Assembly (NCBI GenBank): GCA_025757845.1 | Contig: CP107211.1 | Span: 310,001 to 374,000, forward strand | Reading direction: 5' to 3' | Length of the DNA: 64,000 bases | Origin: Oscillospiraceae bacterium | Lineage (GTDB): Bacteria > Bacillota > Clostridia > Oscillospirales > Ruminococcaceae | Shown: positions 16,206-25,139 of the stretch, one piece after another | Layout of the letters: each line of letters starts with the position of its first letter | Position numbering within the stretch: position 1 is the stretch's first letter | Made by a program: the position numbers and the translations under genes | Notes under the pieces: generated by a model | The model's input: only the letters and a program-made list of their open reading frames with translations | The model's database searches: none | Told to the model about the DNA's origin: nothing

Positions 16206-18161
16206 TTATACGGCTCCAAACACGGTGGCGCTGTACGGCATCAGAAGGGCTTTCCGTTCATAGGTGCGGCTCTCGCCCCGCCATAAGCTGGAAGAAGTGC
16301 CGTCGCTCAGCAGCTTCCACCGCCCGGCGGGCAGCGGCACCACGCGGGAGGTGTCGGTGGGGTTGTAGAACACACACAGTGCCCGCCACCAGGCCCCGTC
16401 GCCAGGGGCAGCGGGCAGGGTCCAGCCCACCAGCGGCTGCTCCAGCGAGAAGAACTGCAGCGCCTCCGGGGCGTGGCGGTCGGTGGTGCCCAGCCGCGGG
16501 AAGGCGGCCCGCAGGGCCAGCAGGCCCCGGTAGTAGTCCACCAGGGCGTGGTACTGCCCGGCGCGGGCCCAGTCCAGACGGTTCAGGGCGGGGGAGGAGC
16601 GGTAGCTGTTGCCCACGCCCTTTTTGGTGCGGGCAAACTCTTCGCCCGCCTGCAGGAAGGGCAGGCCGAAACTGGTGAGGTAGATGCCGGCGGCCAGCCG
16701 GTTCTGGGCCAGTGCCACCGGGTCAGATGCGGTGAACTCCGGCCGCTCGTAGCGCACGCAGAGCAGTTTGTCCCACAAGGTGAAGTTGTCGTGGGCGGAC
16801 ACATAGCTTACGATCTGGCTGGGGGCGTGGAGCGGCAGACGGTCGCTGCGGCACCAGGCGGCCACCGCGCCGCCGATGTCCCAGAAGCTGCCGGGCTTGC
16901 CCTCCACATAGCCCGGCTCCCGGGCATTGAAACAGCCGCCCTTGATGGCGTCGCGGGTGTCGTCGCAGAAGATGCCGATGCGCTCGTTCAGCATGGCCAG
17001 GTTCGCCTTGTTGGCCTCGTACCGGTGCAGCTGGCTGCCGCCGCCCTGCCACGGCTCGCCGTACATCAGGATATCCCGCCCGCCGGGCAGGGCATCCAAA
17101 GCGGCACGGGCCGCGTTCATGGTGTCCACGTCGTACAGGCCCATCAGGTCGAACCGGAAACCGTCGATGTGGTACTCCTGCGCCCAGTAGAGCAGAGAGT
17201 CGATCATATATTTGCGGGCCATGGGGCGCTCGCTGGCAAACTCGTTGCCGCAGCCGCTGCCGTTGGACAGGCTGCCGTCCTCATTCTGGCGGAAAAAGTA
17301 GTCCGGTACGGTGTTGTTCAGCACGTTTTCGTAGCGGTACATGTGGTTATACACCACATCCATGATCACGCCGATGCCTGCCGCGTGCAGGGCGGCGATC
17401 ATCTCTTTGCACTCCCGCACCCGCACTTCGCCCCGGGCGGGGTCGGTGGAGTAGCTGCCCTCCGGGAAATTGTAGTTGGTGGGGTCGTAGCCCCAGTTGT
17501 ACTGCCGCAGCAGCGGCTTTGCCTCGTCCACGCTGCCAAAGTCGAAGATGGGCATCAGCTGCACATAGCCCACGCCCAGCCGCTTGAGGTAGTTCAGGCA
17601 GGTGGGGTGGATGCCGTCGCCGTGCAGGGTGGTGCCGGTCTGGGTAAAGGCCAGAAATTTGCCCCGCCAGGCCGGGCGCACGCCGCTGGCCGCATCCTGC
17701 GAAAAGTCGCGCACGCTCACCTCCCACACTGACCGCCGGGCCGGGGGGATCACCGGGCGCACGTCCCGCTCCCACCCGGCAGGGGCGGTGCGGGCCAGGT
17801 CCACGATCATGCTGCGCAGGCCGTTCAGGCCGCCAGCGCGGGCGTAGGGGTCGCCGGTCTCCCGTGCGACGCCGTCCACCGTGACCGTAAAGGTATAGTA
17901 ATGCCCATGCTGGTCGCCGGGCAGCCAGATGCTCCATACGCCCTGCGGGCCGCGCTGCAGCGGCAGCGTGCCGATGCAGGGGCTGTCGTGCCCCTTGCGG
18001 TACAGGTTCACCGCGGCCTGCTCCGCGGTGGGGGCCCACAGCTGCAGCCGGGTGCCGGCGGGGGTGTACTCCGGCCCAAGCGGGCCGTTATAGGTGGTTT
18101 CGCGGGCAAAGCGGGCGCTCTCGTACAGGGCGCGGCGCTGTGCCGGTGTCATTGTACCCAT
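16206..18161 (-). CDS. pulA: Type I pullulanase (GH13)
   Basis: A 651-residue debranching enzyme for alpha-1,6 links in pullulan, limit dextrins or glycogen. A CBM48-like N-terminal domain (about 25-120) is followed by the GH13 barrel with the pullulanase signature YNWGYDP. Catalytic regions are GFRFDLMGL (nucleophile Asp), YGEPW (acid Glu) and SAHDNFTLWD. No signal peptide is present, so it acts inside the cell. MGTM at 18161 is the start, with AAGGAA upstream; the second Met is possible. Confidence 0.94.
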   Translation of the reverse strand: MGTMTPAQRRALYESARFARETTYNGPLGPEYTPAGTRLQLWAPTAEQAAVNLYRKGHDSPCIGTLPLQRGPQGVWSIWLPGDQHGHYYTFTVTVDGVARETGDPYARAGGLNGLRSMIVDLARTAPAGWERDVRPVIPPARRSVWEVSVRDFSQDAASGVRPAWRGKFLAFTQTGTTLHGDGIHPTCLNYLKRLGVGYVQLMPIFDFGSVDEAKPLLRQYNWGYDPTNYNFPEGSYSTDPARGEVRVRECKEMIAALHAAGIGVIMDVVYNHMYRYENVLNNTVPDYFFRQNEDGSLSNGSGCGNEFASERPMARKYMIDSLLYWAQEYHIDGFRFDLMGLYDVDTMNAARAALDALPGGRDILMYGEPWQGGGSQLHRYEANKANLAMLNERIGIFCDDTRDAIKGGCFNAREPGYVEGKPGSFWDIGGAVAAWCRSDRLPLHAPSQIVSYVSAHDNFTLWDKLLCVRYERPEFTASDPVALAQNRLAAGIYLTSFGLPFLQAGEEFARTKKGVGNSYRSSPALNRLDWARAGQYHALVDYYRGLLALRAAFPRLGTTDRHAPEALQFFSLEQPLVGWTLPAAPGDGAWWRALCVFYNPTDTSRVVPLPAGRWKLLSDGTSSSLWRGESRTYERKALLMPYSATVFGAV

Positions 18162-18251
18162 GGGTTCTTCATTCCTTCTTGCGAGATTTCCGCATATTCA
18201 CACATCTGTAGTGTAAACAACCGACGTGGATTTTGCAAGAGGCAAAATCCC

Positions 18252-18280
18252 TTGCAAAACGGGCCGGGGTACACTATACT
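18252..18280 (+). promoter_or_regulatory. Promoter of the AAA+ gene
   Basis: TTGCAA (18252-18257), 17-bp spacer, TATACT (18275-18280), 29 bp before the start codon. Confidence 0.65.
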
Positions 18281-18308
18281 GGAAGAAAACTGCAGGGAGG
18301 GCCGCACA

Positions 18309-20327
18309 ATGGCATATACCGACGATTGGGAATCCCTTATGAACGGCGTATTCGGCGCAGGCGGGCGCGTGAAATTTGGTTCCGGAGCTGCGCAGCCGGA
18401 CACAAAGGCAAAGACCGGGGGCCTGCCGGACCTGAACGCGGCCCTTCTGGAGCAGCAGAAACAGCTGGACGAGCTGCTGAAAAAGCAGGATGCCGACACC
18501 CAGACGGCGCTGGCAAACAGCCGTCAGATGCTGCGGGACATGGAGAATGACGGCCTGCTGGCCAAAGGCACCGCCGACACGAAGCCGGAGCATCTGGGCA
18601 GCTTTGAAGGGCTGGCCGCCGAGGTCAAAAAGACCGTGCTGGGGCAGGATGCCTTTGTGGACGGTGTGGTGCGGGCCATGCGGCGGCCCTTTGTGCTGGG
18701 CACCGAGGCCCCTGCCGCCCGCAACGTGATCCTGCTGAGCGGTGCGCCCGGCACCGGGCGGCACTTTGCGCTGGAGGAGACGGCCCGCATCATGGCGGCC
18801 CGCGGCCTGCTGCAGAGCGATAAGACCGCCGTGCTGGACCTGGCCCTGTACCCGGATGCCGGGTCCGAAAAGCTGTTTTTGCAGGACCTGTACGCCGCTC
18901 TGCACGCCCCCGGCGAGATTTTGATCTTTGAGCACTACGAGAGCTGCTACCCCGGCTTTTTAAAAACCATCGCCGACCTTGCTACCAAGGGCAGCGCACC
19001 GCTGTCCAGCCGGTATCTGGTCAACAAGGAGGGCATTCTGGTGGATGCCGGTACCGCGCTGGCACCCGGTGCGGTGAGCCGCATTGACCCCTGCGGAAAG
19101 TACCTGATCTTCTTCTCCCACAAGGGGCGGGAGGCGCTGGCCGACAAGTTCGGTGCGCCCTTCGTCTCGGCGGTGGGGGATGTGTGCACCACTACCGCCT
19201 TTGCGCGGGAAGATCTGGCCGCCATGGCGGCGCAGGAGCTGAACGCGCTGGCCCAGAAGGTGCGCACCCGGCTGGGGCTTACCCTTACCGCCGGGGCAGA
19301 CGTGCGGGACTATGTGGCCGCCCAGTGCTCCAAGGAGAAGGGCGCGGCCGGTCTGAAGCTGTGCTGCGACCGCATCTTCCGCGCCCTGAGTGAATACTGC
19401 CTGCAATCCGATACGGCCCTTGCCGGCACCGTGGCCCTGACTGCCGTGCCGGAGGGGCTGCAGTTTGCCCTGAACGGGGCCGCCCCGGCAGACCTGTTCA
19501 GCCTGCTGCCGACGGAGTACACCGGTGCTGTGGACGAGATCCGCGCCGAGCTGGACGCGCTGGTGGGCCTTGCCCCGGTCAAGGACTATGTGTTCGGTCT
19601 GGCAGACAACCTGCAGGTGCAGCAGCGCCGCGCCGCCGCCGGGTTCAAGACGGCCAGCCTGTCCATGCATATGATCTTCACCGGCAACCCCGGCACCGGC
19701 AAGACCACCATCGCCCGGCTGGTGGCAAAGTACCTCAAGGCCATCGGGGCGCTCAAGGGCGGCCAACTGGTGGAGGTGAGCCGCGGCGACCTGGTGGGCC
19801 GCTACACCGGCCACACCGCCCCGCTGACCAACAGCGTCATCCAGAGTGCACTGGGCGGCGTGCTGTTCATCGACGAGGCCTACAGCCTGTACCGCGGCGA
19901 GCAGGACAGCTTCGGGCTGGAAGCCATCGACACCCTTGTGAAGGGCATGGAGGACCACCGCGACGAACTGGTGGTGATCCTGGCCGGGTACACCAAAGAG
20001 ATGGAAGTGTTCCTCACCGCCAACAGCGGCCTTGCCAGCCGCTTCCCGAACAAGGTGGAATTCCCGGATTACACCGCCGACGAGCTGCTGGACATCACCA
20101 CCGTGCTGGCCAAAGGCAAGGGCTACCGGCTGGACGAGGGCTGCACCTTCCCGCTGCTGGGCTACTACAAGCGCCGTCAGGCGCTGGACAGCCGCACCGC
20201 CGGCAACGGCCGCCTTGCCCGCAACACGCTGGAAAAGGCCATCTTCAACCAGAGCCGCCGCCTTGTGGCAGAGCCCAACGCCCCGCTGGACCTGATCTTG
20301 CCCAGCGACCTGGAATTTGACGAATGA
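18309..20327 (+). CDS. Two-domain AAA+ ATPase of the CbxX/SpoVK type
   Basis: A 672-residue cytoplasmic protein. A Gln/Lys-rich helical N-terminus (about 45-85) precedes a first AAA-like domain (about 110-330). In this domain the Walker A reads GAPGTGRH, with Arg-His in place of Lys-Thr/Ser, and Walker B reads EILIFE; it looks inactive. The second domain (about 400-665) is a normal CbxX/CfxQ AAA: Walker A GNPGTGKTT near residue 458, Walker B VLFIDEA near 517, and a SRFPNKVEF arginine-finger region. Its role is unknown; relatives act in spore formation (SpoVK), Rubisco activation and type VII secretion. Confidence 0.85.
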   Translation: MAYTDDWESLMNGVFGAGGRVKFGSGAAQPDTKAKTGGLPDLNAALLEQQKQLDELLKKQDADTQTALANSRQMLRDMENDGLLAKGTADTKPEHLGSFEGLAAEVKKTVLGQDAFVDGVVRAMRRPFVLGTEAPAARNVILLSGAPGTGRHFALEETARIMAARGLLQSDKTAVLDLALYPDAGSEKLFLQDLYAALHAPGEILIFEHYESCYPGFLKTIADLATKGSAPLSSRYLVNKEGILVDAGTALAPGAVSRIDPCGKYLIFFSHKGREALADKFGAPFVSAVGDVCTTTAFAREDLAAMAAQELNALAQKVRTRLGLTLTAGADVRDYVAAQCSKEKGAAGLKLCCDRIFRALSEYCLQSDTALAGTVALTAVPEGLQFALNGAAPADLFSLLPTEYTGAVDEIRAELDALVGLAPVKDYVFGLADNLQVQQRRAAAGFKTASLSMHMIFTGNPGTGKTTIARLVAKYLKAIGALKGGQLVEVSRGDLVGRYTGHTAPLTNSVIQSALGGVLFIDEAYSLYRGEQDSFGLEAIDTLVKGMEDHRDELVVILAGYTKEMEVFLTANSGLASRFPNKVEFPDYTADELLDITTVLAKGKGYRLDEGCTFPLLGYYKRRQALDSRTAGNGRLARNTLEKAIFNQSRRLVAEPNAPLDLILPSDLEFDE

Positions 20328-20346
20328 GAAAGAATTATTTATAACG

Positions 20347-20386
20347 AACGAACCCCCGGCAGGCTGCGGCCTGCCGGGGGTTCGTT
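20347..20386. terminator. Bidirectional terminator
   Basis: AACGAACCCCCGGCAG and its complement (16-bp perfect arms, 8-nt loop) between the convergent AAA+ gene and the end of the aro operon. Confidence 0.7.
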
Positions 20387-20395
20387 GATTCTGGA

Positions 20396-21352
20396 TCAGT
20401 TGTGCTGCTCGGCCAGCTTCTGCACCATGTCGTGCAGGCCCTGCCGTACTTCGGCGGGGGAGGTGACCTCCACTTTGCCGCCAAAACCGCAGACCCAGCC
20501 GTAAAACTGGTCGCTCACGCAGACCGGGACATCAAAGTGGAAGTACCCGTCTGCTTCCGGCAAAAAGAGAGTGTCCTGCCCGAAGCGGTCCCGCATGGCG
20601 GCTTCCAGGTCGGCGGTGCAGCGCAGGGTCACCCGGTATTCCGGCCCGCCGAACATGTTGAAATGCTTGCGCAGATAGCTGGGCAGGTCGAAGGCGGCAA
20701 AGGCCTCCTTGCCCCGGCGGGGGCGGTCCAGCACCTTGACGTAGGACATGCGGTCCACCCGGTAGTTGCGGATGTTGGCGGGATCCTTTTCATCCTGGTA
20801 GGCGATGAGGTAGTAGCAGCCGCCCTCCCAAGCCAGCTGCCAGGGGCTGACCGTCCAGGTGCTGTTGTTCTTGTAGCGGAACTGCACCGGCCGCCCGGCG
20901 CTGATGGCCGTGTGCAGCGCGTCGATGCTGTACAGCAGGGTGCGGCTGTCGGCCTTGGGGCGGCCGTCCACATACACCTGACGCTGCAGCTGGGTGCCCT
21001 CGTACTCGGAGCACAGGGCCTCCAGCTTGCGGATGAGCTTTTTGCTGGTGCGTGCTGAGATGACCTTGCTGGCCTGCACAGCGTCCACCAGCAGCTTGAG
21101 CTCGGAAAGCTCGAAGGCACGGCTGGCCATCCAGTAGCCGCCGCCGCGCCCGCGCCGCAGCTGGATGTCGTAGCCCAGCGCGCACAGGGTGTCGATGTCG
21201 CTGTAGATGCTCTTGCGCTCGGCCAGAATGCCCTGCTGTTCCAGCAGTTCCACCAGCTGGGGCACGTTCAGCAGGTGGTTTTCGTCGGTTTTCTGCTCAA
21301 AGATGTGCAGCAATGCCAGGAGCTTGGTCTTTTGTCCTTCCTGCTTGGGCAT
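20396..21352 (-). CDS. WYL-domain transcriptional regulator
   Basis: A 318-residue regulator. A winged HTH (about 8-75: VPQLVELLEQQGILAERKSIYSDIDTL) precedes a WYL domain (about 135-225; WTVSPWQLAWEGGCYYLIAY) and a WCX-type C-terminus. It ends the aro operon, 20 bp after tyrA, and may be expressed with it. Whether it controls aromatic synthesis is not shown; no operator was identified. Confidence 0.88.
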   Translation of the reverse strand: MPKQEGQKTKLLALLHIFEQKTDENHLLNVPQLVELLEQQGILAERKSIYSDIDTLCALGYDIQLRRGRGGGYWMASRAFELSELKLLVDAVQASKVISARTSKKLIRKLEALCSEYEGTQLQRQVYVDGRPKADSRTLLYSIDALHTAISAGRPVQFRYKNNSTWTVSPWQLAWEGGCYYLIAYQDEKDPANIRNYRVDRMSYVKVLDRPRRGKEAFAAFDLPSYLRKHFNMFGGPEYRVTLRCTADLEAAMRDRFGQDTLFLPEADGYFHFDVPVCVSDQFYGWVCGFGGKVEVTSPAEVRQGLHDMVQKLAEQHN

Positions 21353-21372
21353 GGCGGAGTACCTCCCTTGTT

Positions 21373-22233
21373 TTACGGCAGCTTTTTGTCGAAGGCAGCG
21401 CGGCGCTGGGTGGACAGGCGGAACATCTCTTCCAGCTTGTCCCGGTCATCGGCCACGAGGGCGTTGCGCATTTCGCGCAGGGCCGCATCGAACTGGTCGA
21501 TCTCGCTGATCAGGTTTTCCTTGTTCCACAGGAACAGTTCCGCCCACATTTTGTCGTTGATGCGGGCAATGCGGGTCAGATCCCGGAAGGAGTCACCGGT
21601 GTACTCGCACAGCGAGGTGTTGTCGTTGGCGCACATCAGGCTCACGGCGATGGCGTGACACAGCTGGCTGACGTAGCCGATCATTTTGTCGTGCTCCTGC
21701 ACGGTCAGGGTGCAGATGTGCTTGAAGCCCAGCACCTGGGCCAGCTCCTTTGCCCACTGGATGGCCTCCGGGGTGTTCTTGTCGGTGGGGGTGATGATGA
21801 AGTTGGCCGGGGCAAAGTTCACCTCGGCAGCGTGCTCCACGCTGGAGGTCTCACGGCCTGCCATGGGGTGGCTGGCAATGAACTCCACCCCTGCCGGGCA
21901 CATGGCCTGCACCGGCTCCACAAGGCCGGTCTTGACGCCGGACACATCCGTGAAGATGCAGCCGGGCTTGAGGAGCGGGCCGTAAGCTTTGAACCACTCC
22001 AGCAGGGCCGTGGGGTACAGGCCGAAGATGATGTGGTCGGCCTGCTGCACCAGATCTTCAAAATCATGGGTCTTGCCGCTGGCAATGTAGCCGTGGTCGA
22101 GGGCATATTGCAGGTGCCCCTCGCTGCGGTTGATGCCGTCCACATGGAAACCGGCTCGGGTCAGCTCCAGGGCATACTTGCCGCCCAGCAGACCAAGACC
22201 CACCACGAGATAACGTTTTGTTTTGTCAAGCAT
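21373..22233 (-). CDS. tyrA: Prephenate dehydrogenase
   Basis: Oxidative decarboxylation of prephenate to 4-hydroxyphenylpyruvate, the tyrosine branch. A 286-residue protein with GLGLLGGKYAL (NAD-binding GxGxxG), the SHPMAGRE segment with the catalytic His, and the helical C-terminal domain. No ACT domain is present, so feedback control would be elsewhere. It overlaps aroA by 8 nt. Confidence 0.93.
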   Translation of the reverse strand: MLDKTKRYLVVGLGLLGGKYALELTRAGFHVDGINRSEGHLQYALDHGYIASGKTHDFEDLVQQADHIIFGLYPTALLEWFKAYGPLLKPGCIFTDVSGVKTGLVEPVQAMCPAGVEFIASHPMAGRETSSVEHAAEVNFAPANFIITPTDKNTPEAIQWAKELAQVLGFKHICTLTVQEHDKMIGYVSQLCHAIAVSLMCANDNTSLCEYTGDSFRDLTRIARINDKMWAELFLWNKENLISEIDQFDAALREMRNALVADDRDKLEEMFRLSTQRRAAFDKKLP

Positions 22234-23497
22234 ATTCTACCTCCACACCCAAAGGCCGGATGGCTGCAAAGAAATTCGGCCAGCTCTTCTGGATGGCTTC
22301 GGCGTCATCCACAGTCAGGGGCAGCCCGGCGGCTGCGCTCAGCACCGCAAGGCTCATGACCACCCGGTGGTCGTTGTGCCCGTGCAGAATGCCTTCCGGC
22401 GCGTGCAGATGCTCGGCGCAGCCGTGCACCGTGATGGTGCCGCCCTCGCTTTCCAGCACGCCGCCGCAGGCCCGCAGCTCGGCTTCCATGGCGGCGATGC
22501 GGTCGCTCTCCTTCAGGCGCAGGCGCTCGGCGTTGCGGATGACGGTGGTGCCCTCACACAGCAGGCCCAGCACCATGAGCACAGGGCCAAGGTCCGGGCA
22601 GTCGGCCAGGTCGATGTCCACCCCGTGCAGGGGCGCCTTTGCAAAGGTAACGGTGTCCCCCTCACGGGTGAACTGTGCGCCGCACCGGCGCAGGAGATCC
22701 AGAATGACCGCGTCGCCCTGCAGGGTGTCCGGGGAAAGGCCGGTGACGGTCACCCCGCCGCACACGGCACCCAGCACCGCCGGGAAGGCCGCCTGACTGT
22801 AGTCGCCCTCTACGGCGTAATCGCAGGGGTGATAGTGCTGGCGGCCCGGCAGGGCCAGCGTATTCCCATCCAGCCAGCGGCTGGTCACCCCAAAGGCGGC
22901 CTGCACCGCGCGGGTCATGTCGATGTAGCTGCGGCTCTCCACCGGCGGGATGAGGTGCAGGGTGCTGTCGCCGTCCAGCAGGGGCAGGGCAAACAGCAGC
23001 CCGCTGATGAACTGGCTGGACACGTTGCCCGCCAGCCGGTATTCCCCTGGTGTGAGGGCACCTTCCACGGTCAGACCGGCAGAGGTCTGTCTAAACCGTA
23101 GATCCTGCTCCCGGTACAACGTTTCGTAAACCGACTGGGGCCGCTCCATGAGCCGCCCACGGCCGGTAAAGGTCACTTCCTGCCCGGTGAGGCTGGCAAT
23201 GGGGATGAGGAACCGCAGGGTGCTGCCGCTCTCGCAGCAGTCCACCGGGGCAGTGAGGGGAGCAAACCGGCCCAGCCCTTCCACCACAGCATCTGCGGGG
23301 CCGGTGGTCACCCGGGCACACAGCTGGCCTGCGGCGGCCAGCGTGGCGGAGATGTCCTTACTGAATTCCAGATTCGTGATGTGGGAGCTGCCTGTGGCCA
23401 GCGCCGCACACAGTACGGCCCGGTGGGCCATGCTCTTGCTGGGCGGGGCTGTGATGCTCCCGCCGATGGGGCGGGAAGAATGAATGGTTACCAGCAT
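22226..23497 (-). CDS. aroA: 3-phosphoshikimate 1-carboxyvinyltransferase (EPSP synthase)
   Basis: Sixth step of the shikimate route, joining PEP and shikimate 3-phosphate. The 423 residues fit. Visible are the PPSKSMAHRAVL N-terminal motif, ESGSTLRFLIP, and LRLKESDRIAAM. The N-terminal Gly/Ser arrangement was not enough to assign a sensitivity class. It lies 6 bp after aroF in the operon. Confidence 0.95.
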   Translation of the reverse strand: MLVTIHSSRPIGGSITAPPSKSMAHRAVLCAALATGSSHITNLEFSKDISATLAAAGQLCARVTTGPADAVVEGLGRFAPLTAPVDCCESGSTLRFLIPIASLTGQEVTFTGRGRLMERPQSVYETLYREQDLRFRQTSAGLTVEGALTPGEYRLAGNVSSQFISGLLFALPLLDGDSTLHLIPPVESRSYIDMTRAVQAAFGVTSRWLDGNTLALPGRQHYHPCDYAVEGDYSQAAFPAVLGAVCGGVTVTGLSPDTLQGDAVILDLLRRCGAQFTREGDTVTFAKAPLHGVDIDLADCPDLGPVLMVLGLLCEGTTVIRNAERLRLKESDRIAAMEAELRACGGVLESEGGTITVHGCAEHLHAPEGILHGHNDHRVVMSLAVLSAAAGLPLTVDDAEAIQKSWPNFFAAIRPLGVEVEYA

Positions 23498-23503
23498 AGG
23501 CCG

Positions 23504-24520
23504 TTACATATCGCGGCCGATGGCCCATGCCACCTGGCGGCACTTGGCCATGGCCTGTGCAAAGGCATCCGGGGTCAGGCACTGGGCACCGTCGCTCCAG
23601 GCGTGGCGGGGGTCATAGTGCACCTCCACCTCCAGACCGTCGGCACCGGCGGCCACAGCGGCGATCATCATGGGTTCCACGAGGTTTGCCTTGCCGGTGG
23701 CGTGGCTGGGGTCCACGATGACGGGCAGGTGGGTCTTTTCGTGGATGAGGGGCACGGCAGACAGGTCCAGCGTGTTGCGGGTGTACTTTTCAAAGGTGCG
23801 GATGCCGCGCTCGCACAGGATGACCTGCTCGTTGCCGCCTGCCATGATGTACTCGGCGCTCATGATCCACTCCTCGATGGTGTTGCACAGGCCGCGCTTG
23901 AGCAGCACCGGCTTGTGCATCTTGCCCGCGGCCTTGAGCAGCTGGAAGTTCTGCATGTTGCGGGCACCGATCTGCACCACGTCTACATACTCCTCAAACT
24001 CCGGGATGCGGTCCTCGCTCATCAGCTCGGACACGATGGGCAGGCCGGTGGCCTCGCGGGCCTTGACCATGTCCAGGATGCCCTCGGTCTCCAGACCCTG
24101 GAAGGAGTAGGGAGAGGTACGGGGCTTGTAGGCACCGCCGCGGAACAGGGCCGCGCCGCCGGCCTTGACGCTCTGTGCGATGCGCAGAGCCTGCTCGGCA
24201 CCCTCGATGCTGCAGGGGCCTGCCATGACGGCGATCTTTTCCTTGCCGCCGATCTTCACGCCGCCGCAGTCAATGACCGAATCGGCGGGGTGGAACAGGC
24301 GGTTGGCGCGCTTGTACGGGGCAGACACGCGGGTGACGTTGTCGATCCAGGGGTTGGCCAGCACGTCCCGCTCGTCGATCTTGGTGGTGTCGCCCACCAG
24401 ACCGAACACGTTGTAGTCCTTGCCGGTGATCAGGGTCACGTCCAGACCCTGATGCTCGAACTTGTCAACGATCTTTTCCAGTTCTTCCTTCGGGGTGCCT
24501 TTCTTGGTGGAGATGATCAT
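23504..24520 (-). CDS. aroF: DAHP synthase, AroA-I-beta type
   Basis: First step: PEP plus erythrose 4-phosphate to DAHP. The 338-residue form has an N-terminal ferredoxin-like regulatory domain (about 1-75: MIISTKKGTPKEELEKI) and the catalytic barrel with AGPCSIE, LFRGGAYKPRTSPY, QIGARNMQN and DPSHATG. This type is usual in Bacillus and Clostridia. It is separated from aroQ by 154 bp that contain a structured repeat. Confidence 0.95.
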   Translation of the reverse strand: MIISTKKGTPKEELEKIVDKFEHQGLDVTLITGKDYNVFGLVGDTTKIDERDVLANPWIDNVTRVSAPYKRANRLFHPADSVIDCGGVKIGGKEKIAVMAGPCSIEGAEQALRIAQSVKAGGAALFRGGAYKPRTSPYSFQGLETEGILDMVKAREATGLPIVSELMSEDRIPEFEEYVDVVQIGARNMQNFQLLKAAGKMHKPVLLKRGLCNTIEEWIMSAEYIMAGGNEQVILCERGIRTFEKYTRNTLDLSAVPLIHEKTHLPVIVDPSHATGKANLVEPMMIAAVAAGADGLEVEVHYDPRHAWSDGAQCLTPDAFAQAMAKCRQVAWAIGRDM

Positions 24521-24548
24521 GGTTTATAGTTCCTTTCTGGTTTTAGAA

Positions 24549-24668
24549 AACCCTCTCCGTCATCGCTGCGCGATGCCACCTCCCCCGAAGGGGGAGGTTT
24601 TATAGCGTGCCCGGGGCAGAACAGCTCCCCCCTCGGGGGAGCTGTCGCCGCAGGCGACTGAGAGGGTT
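24549..24668. repeat. CCCTCTC-bracketed multi-hairpin repeat, copy A (in the aro operon)
   Basis: Ends are near-perfect inverted repeats: AACCCTCTCCGTC (24549-24561) and GACTGAGAGGGTT (24656-24668) with one mismatch. Inside are hairpins TCGC-TGC-GCGA, CCTCCCCC-GAA-GGGGGAGG, AGCTCCCCC-CTC-GGGGGAGCT and GTCGCC-GCA-GGCGAC. The element is 120 bp and lies between aroQ and aroF. Copy B (37078) keeps the ends and all hairpins with changed bases. No coding sequence is inside. Confidence 0.75.
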
Positions 24669-24674
24669 CGTTTT

Positions 24675-25139
24675 TCACATCACGATATGGGCTTGGGGGG
24701 AGCCGTCCAGGCGCAGCAGCTGGGCCAGATAGGCACAGGCGTGCAGGTAACCCTGGGGTCCCTGGCCGATGAAGTGTCCCTGACAGCCAAAGGACACCAC
24801 GTCCGTTTTGCGGAAGGGCTCCCGCTCGTCCGGGGCGGTGAGCAGCACTTCCACGGCAGGCACACCGCACAGCCGCAGCGCGTCCAGAATGGCCACGCTG
24901 GTGTGGGCGTAGCCGCCGGGGTTGAGCACGATGCCGTCCACCCGCCCGGCGGCGGCCTGGATCTCGTCGATCAGGTCGCCCTCGTGGTTGGTCTGGCACA
25001 CGTCGGTCTCAATGCCCATCTGGTCGCAGCCGGACTGCACATAGTCCATCATGCCGTTGTAGTCCAGCTCACCGGGCATGCCCGGCTCCGAGTAGCGCTG
25101 CAGGTTGACGTTTGGCCCGTTAAGAATCAAAAATTTCAT
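24675..25139 (-). CDS. aroQ: Type II 3-dehydroquinate dehydratase
   Basis: Third step: 3-dehydroquinate to 3-dehydroshikimate. 154 residues with the type II features LILNGPNVNLQRY, NPGGYAHTSVAILDAL (His) and an EVLLTAPDEREPF segment. The start is at 25139, with GGAGG 6 nt upstream. It overlaps the aroE-aroK fusion by 20 nt. Confidence 0.93.
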   Translation of the reverse strand: MKFLILNGPNVNLQRYSEPGMPGELDYNGMMDYVQSGCDQMGIETDVCQTNHEGDLIDEIQAAAGRVDGIVLNPGGYAHTSVAILDALRLCGVPAVEVLLTAPDEREPFRKTDVVSFGCQGHFIGQGPQGYLHACAYLAQLLRLDGSPQAHIVM

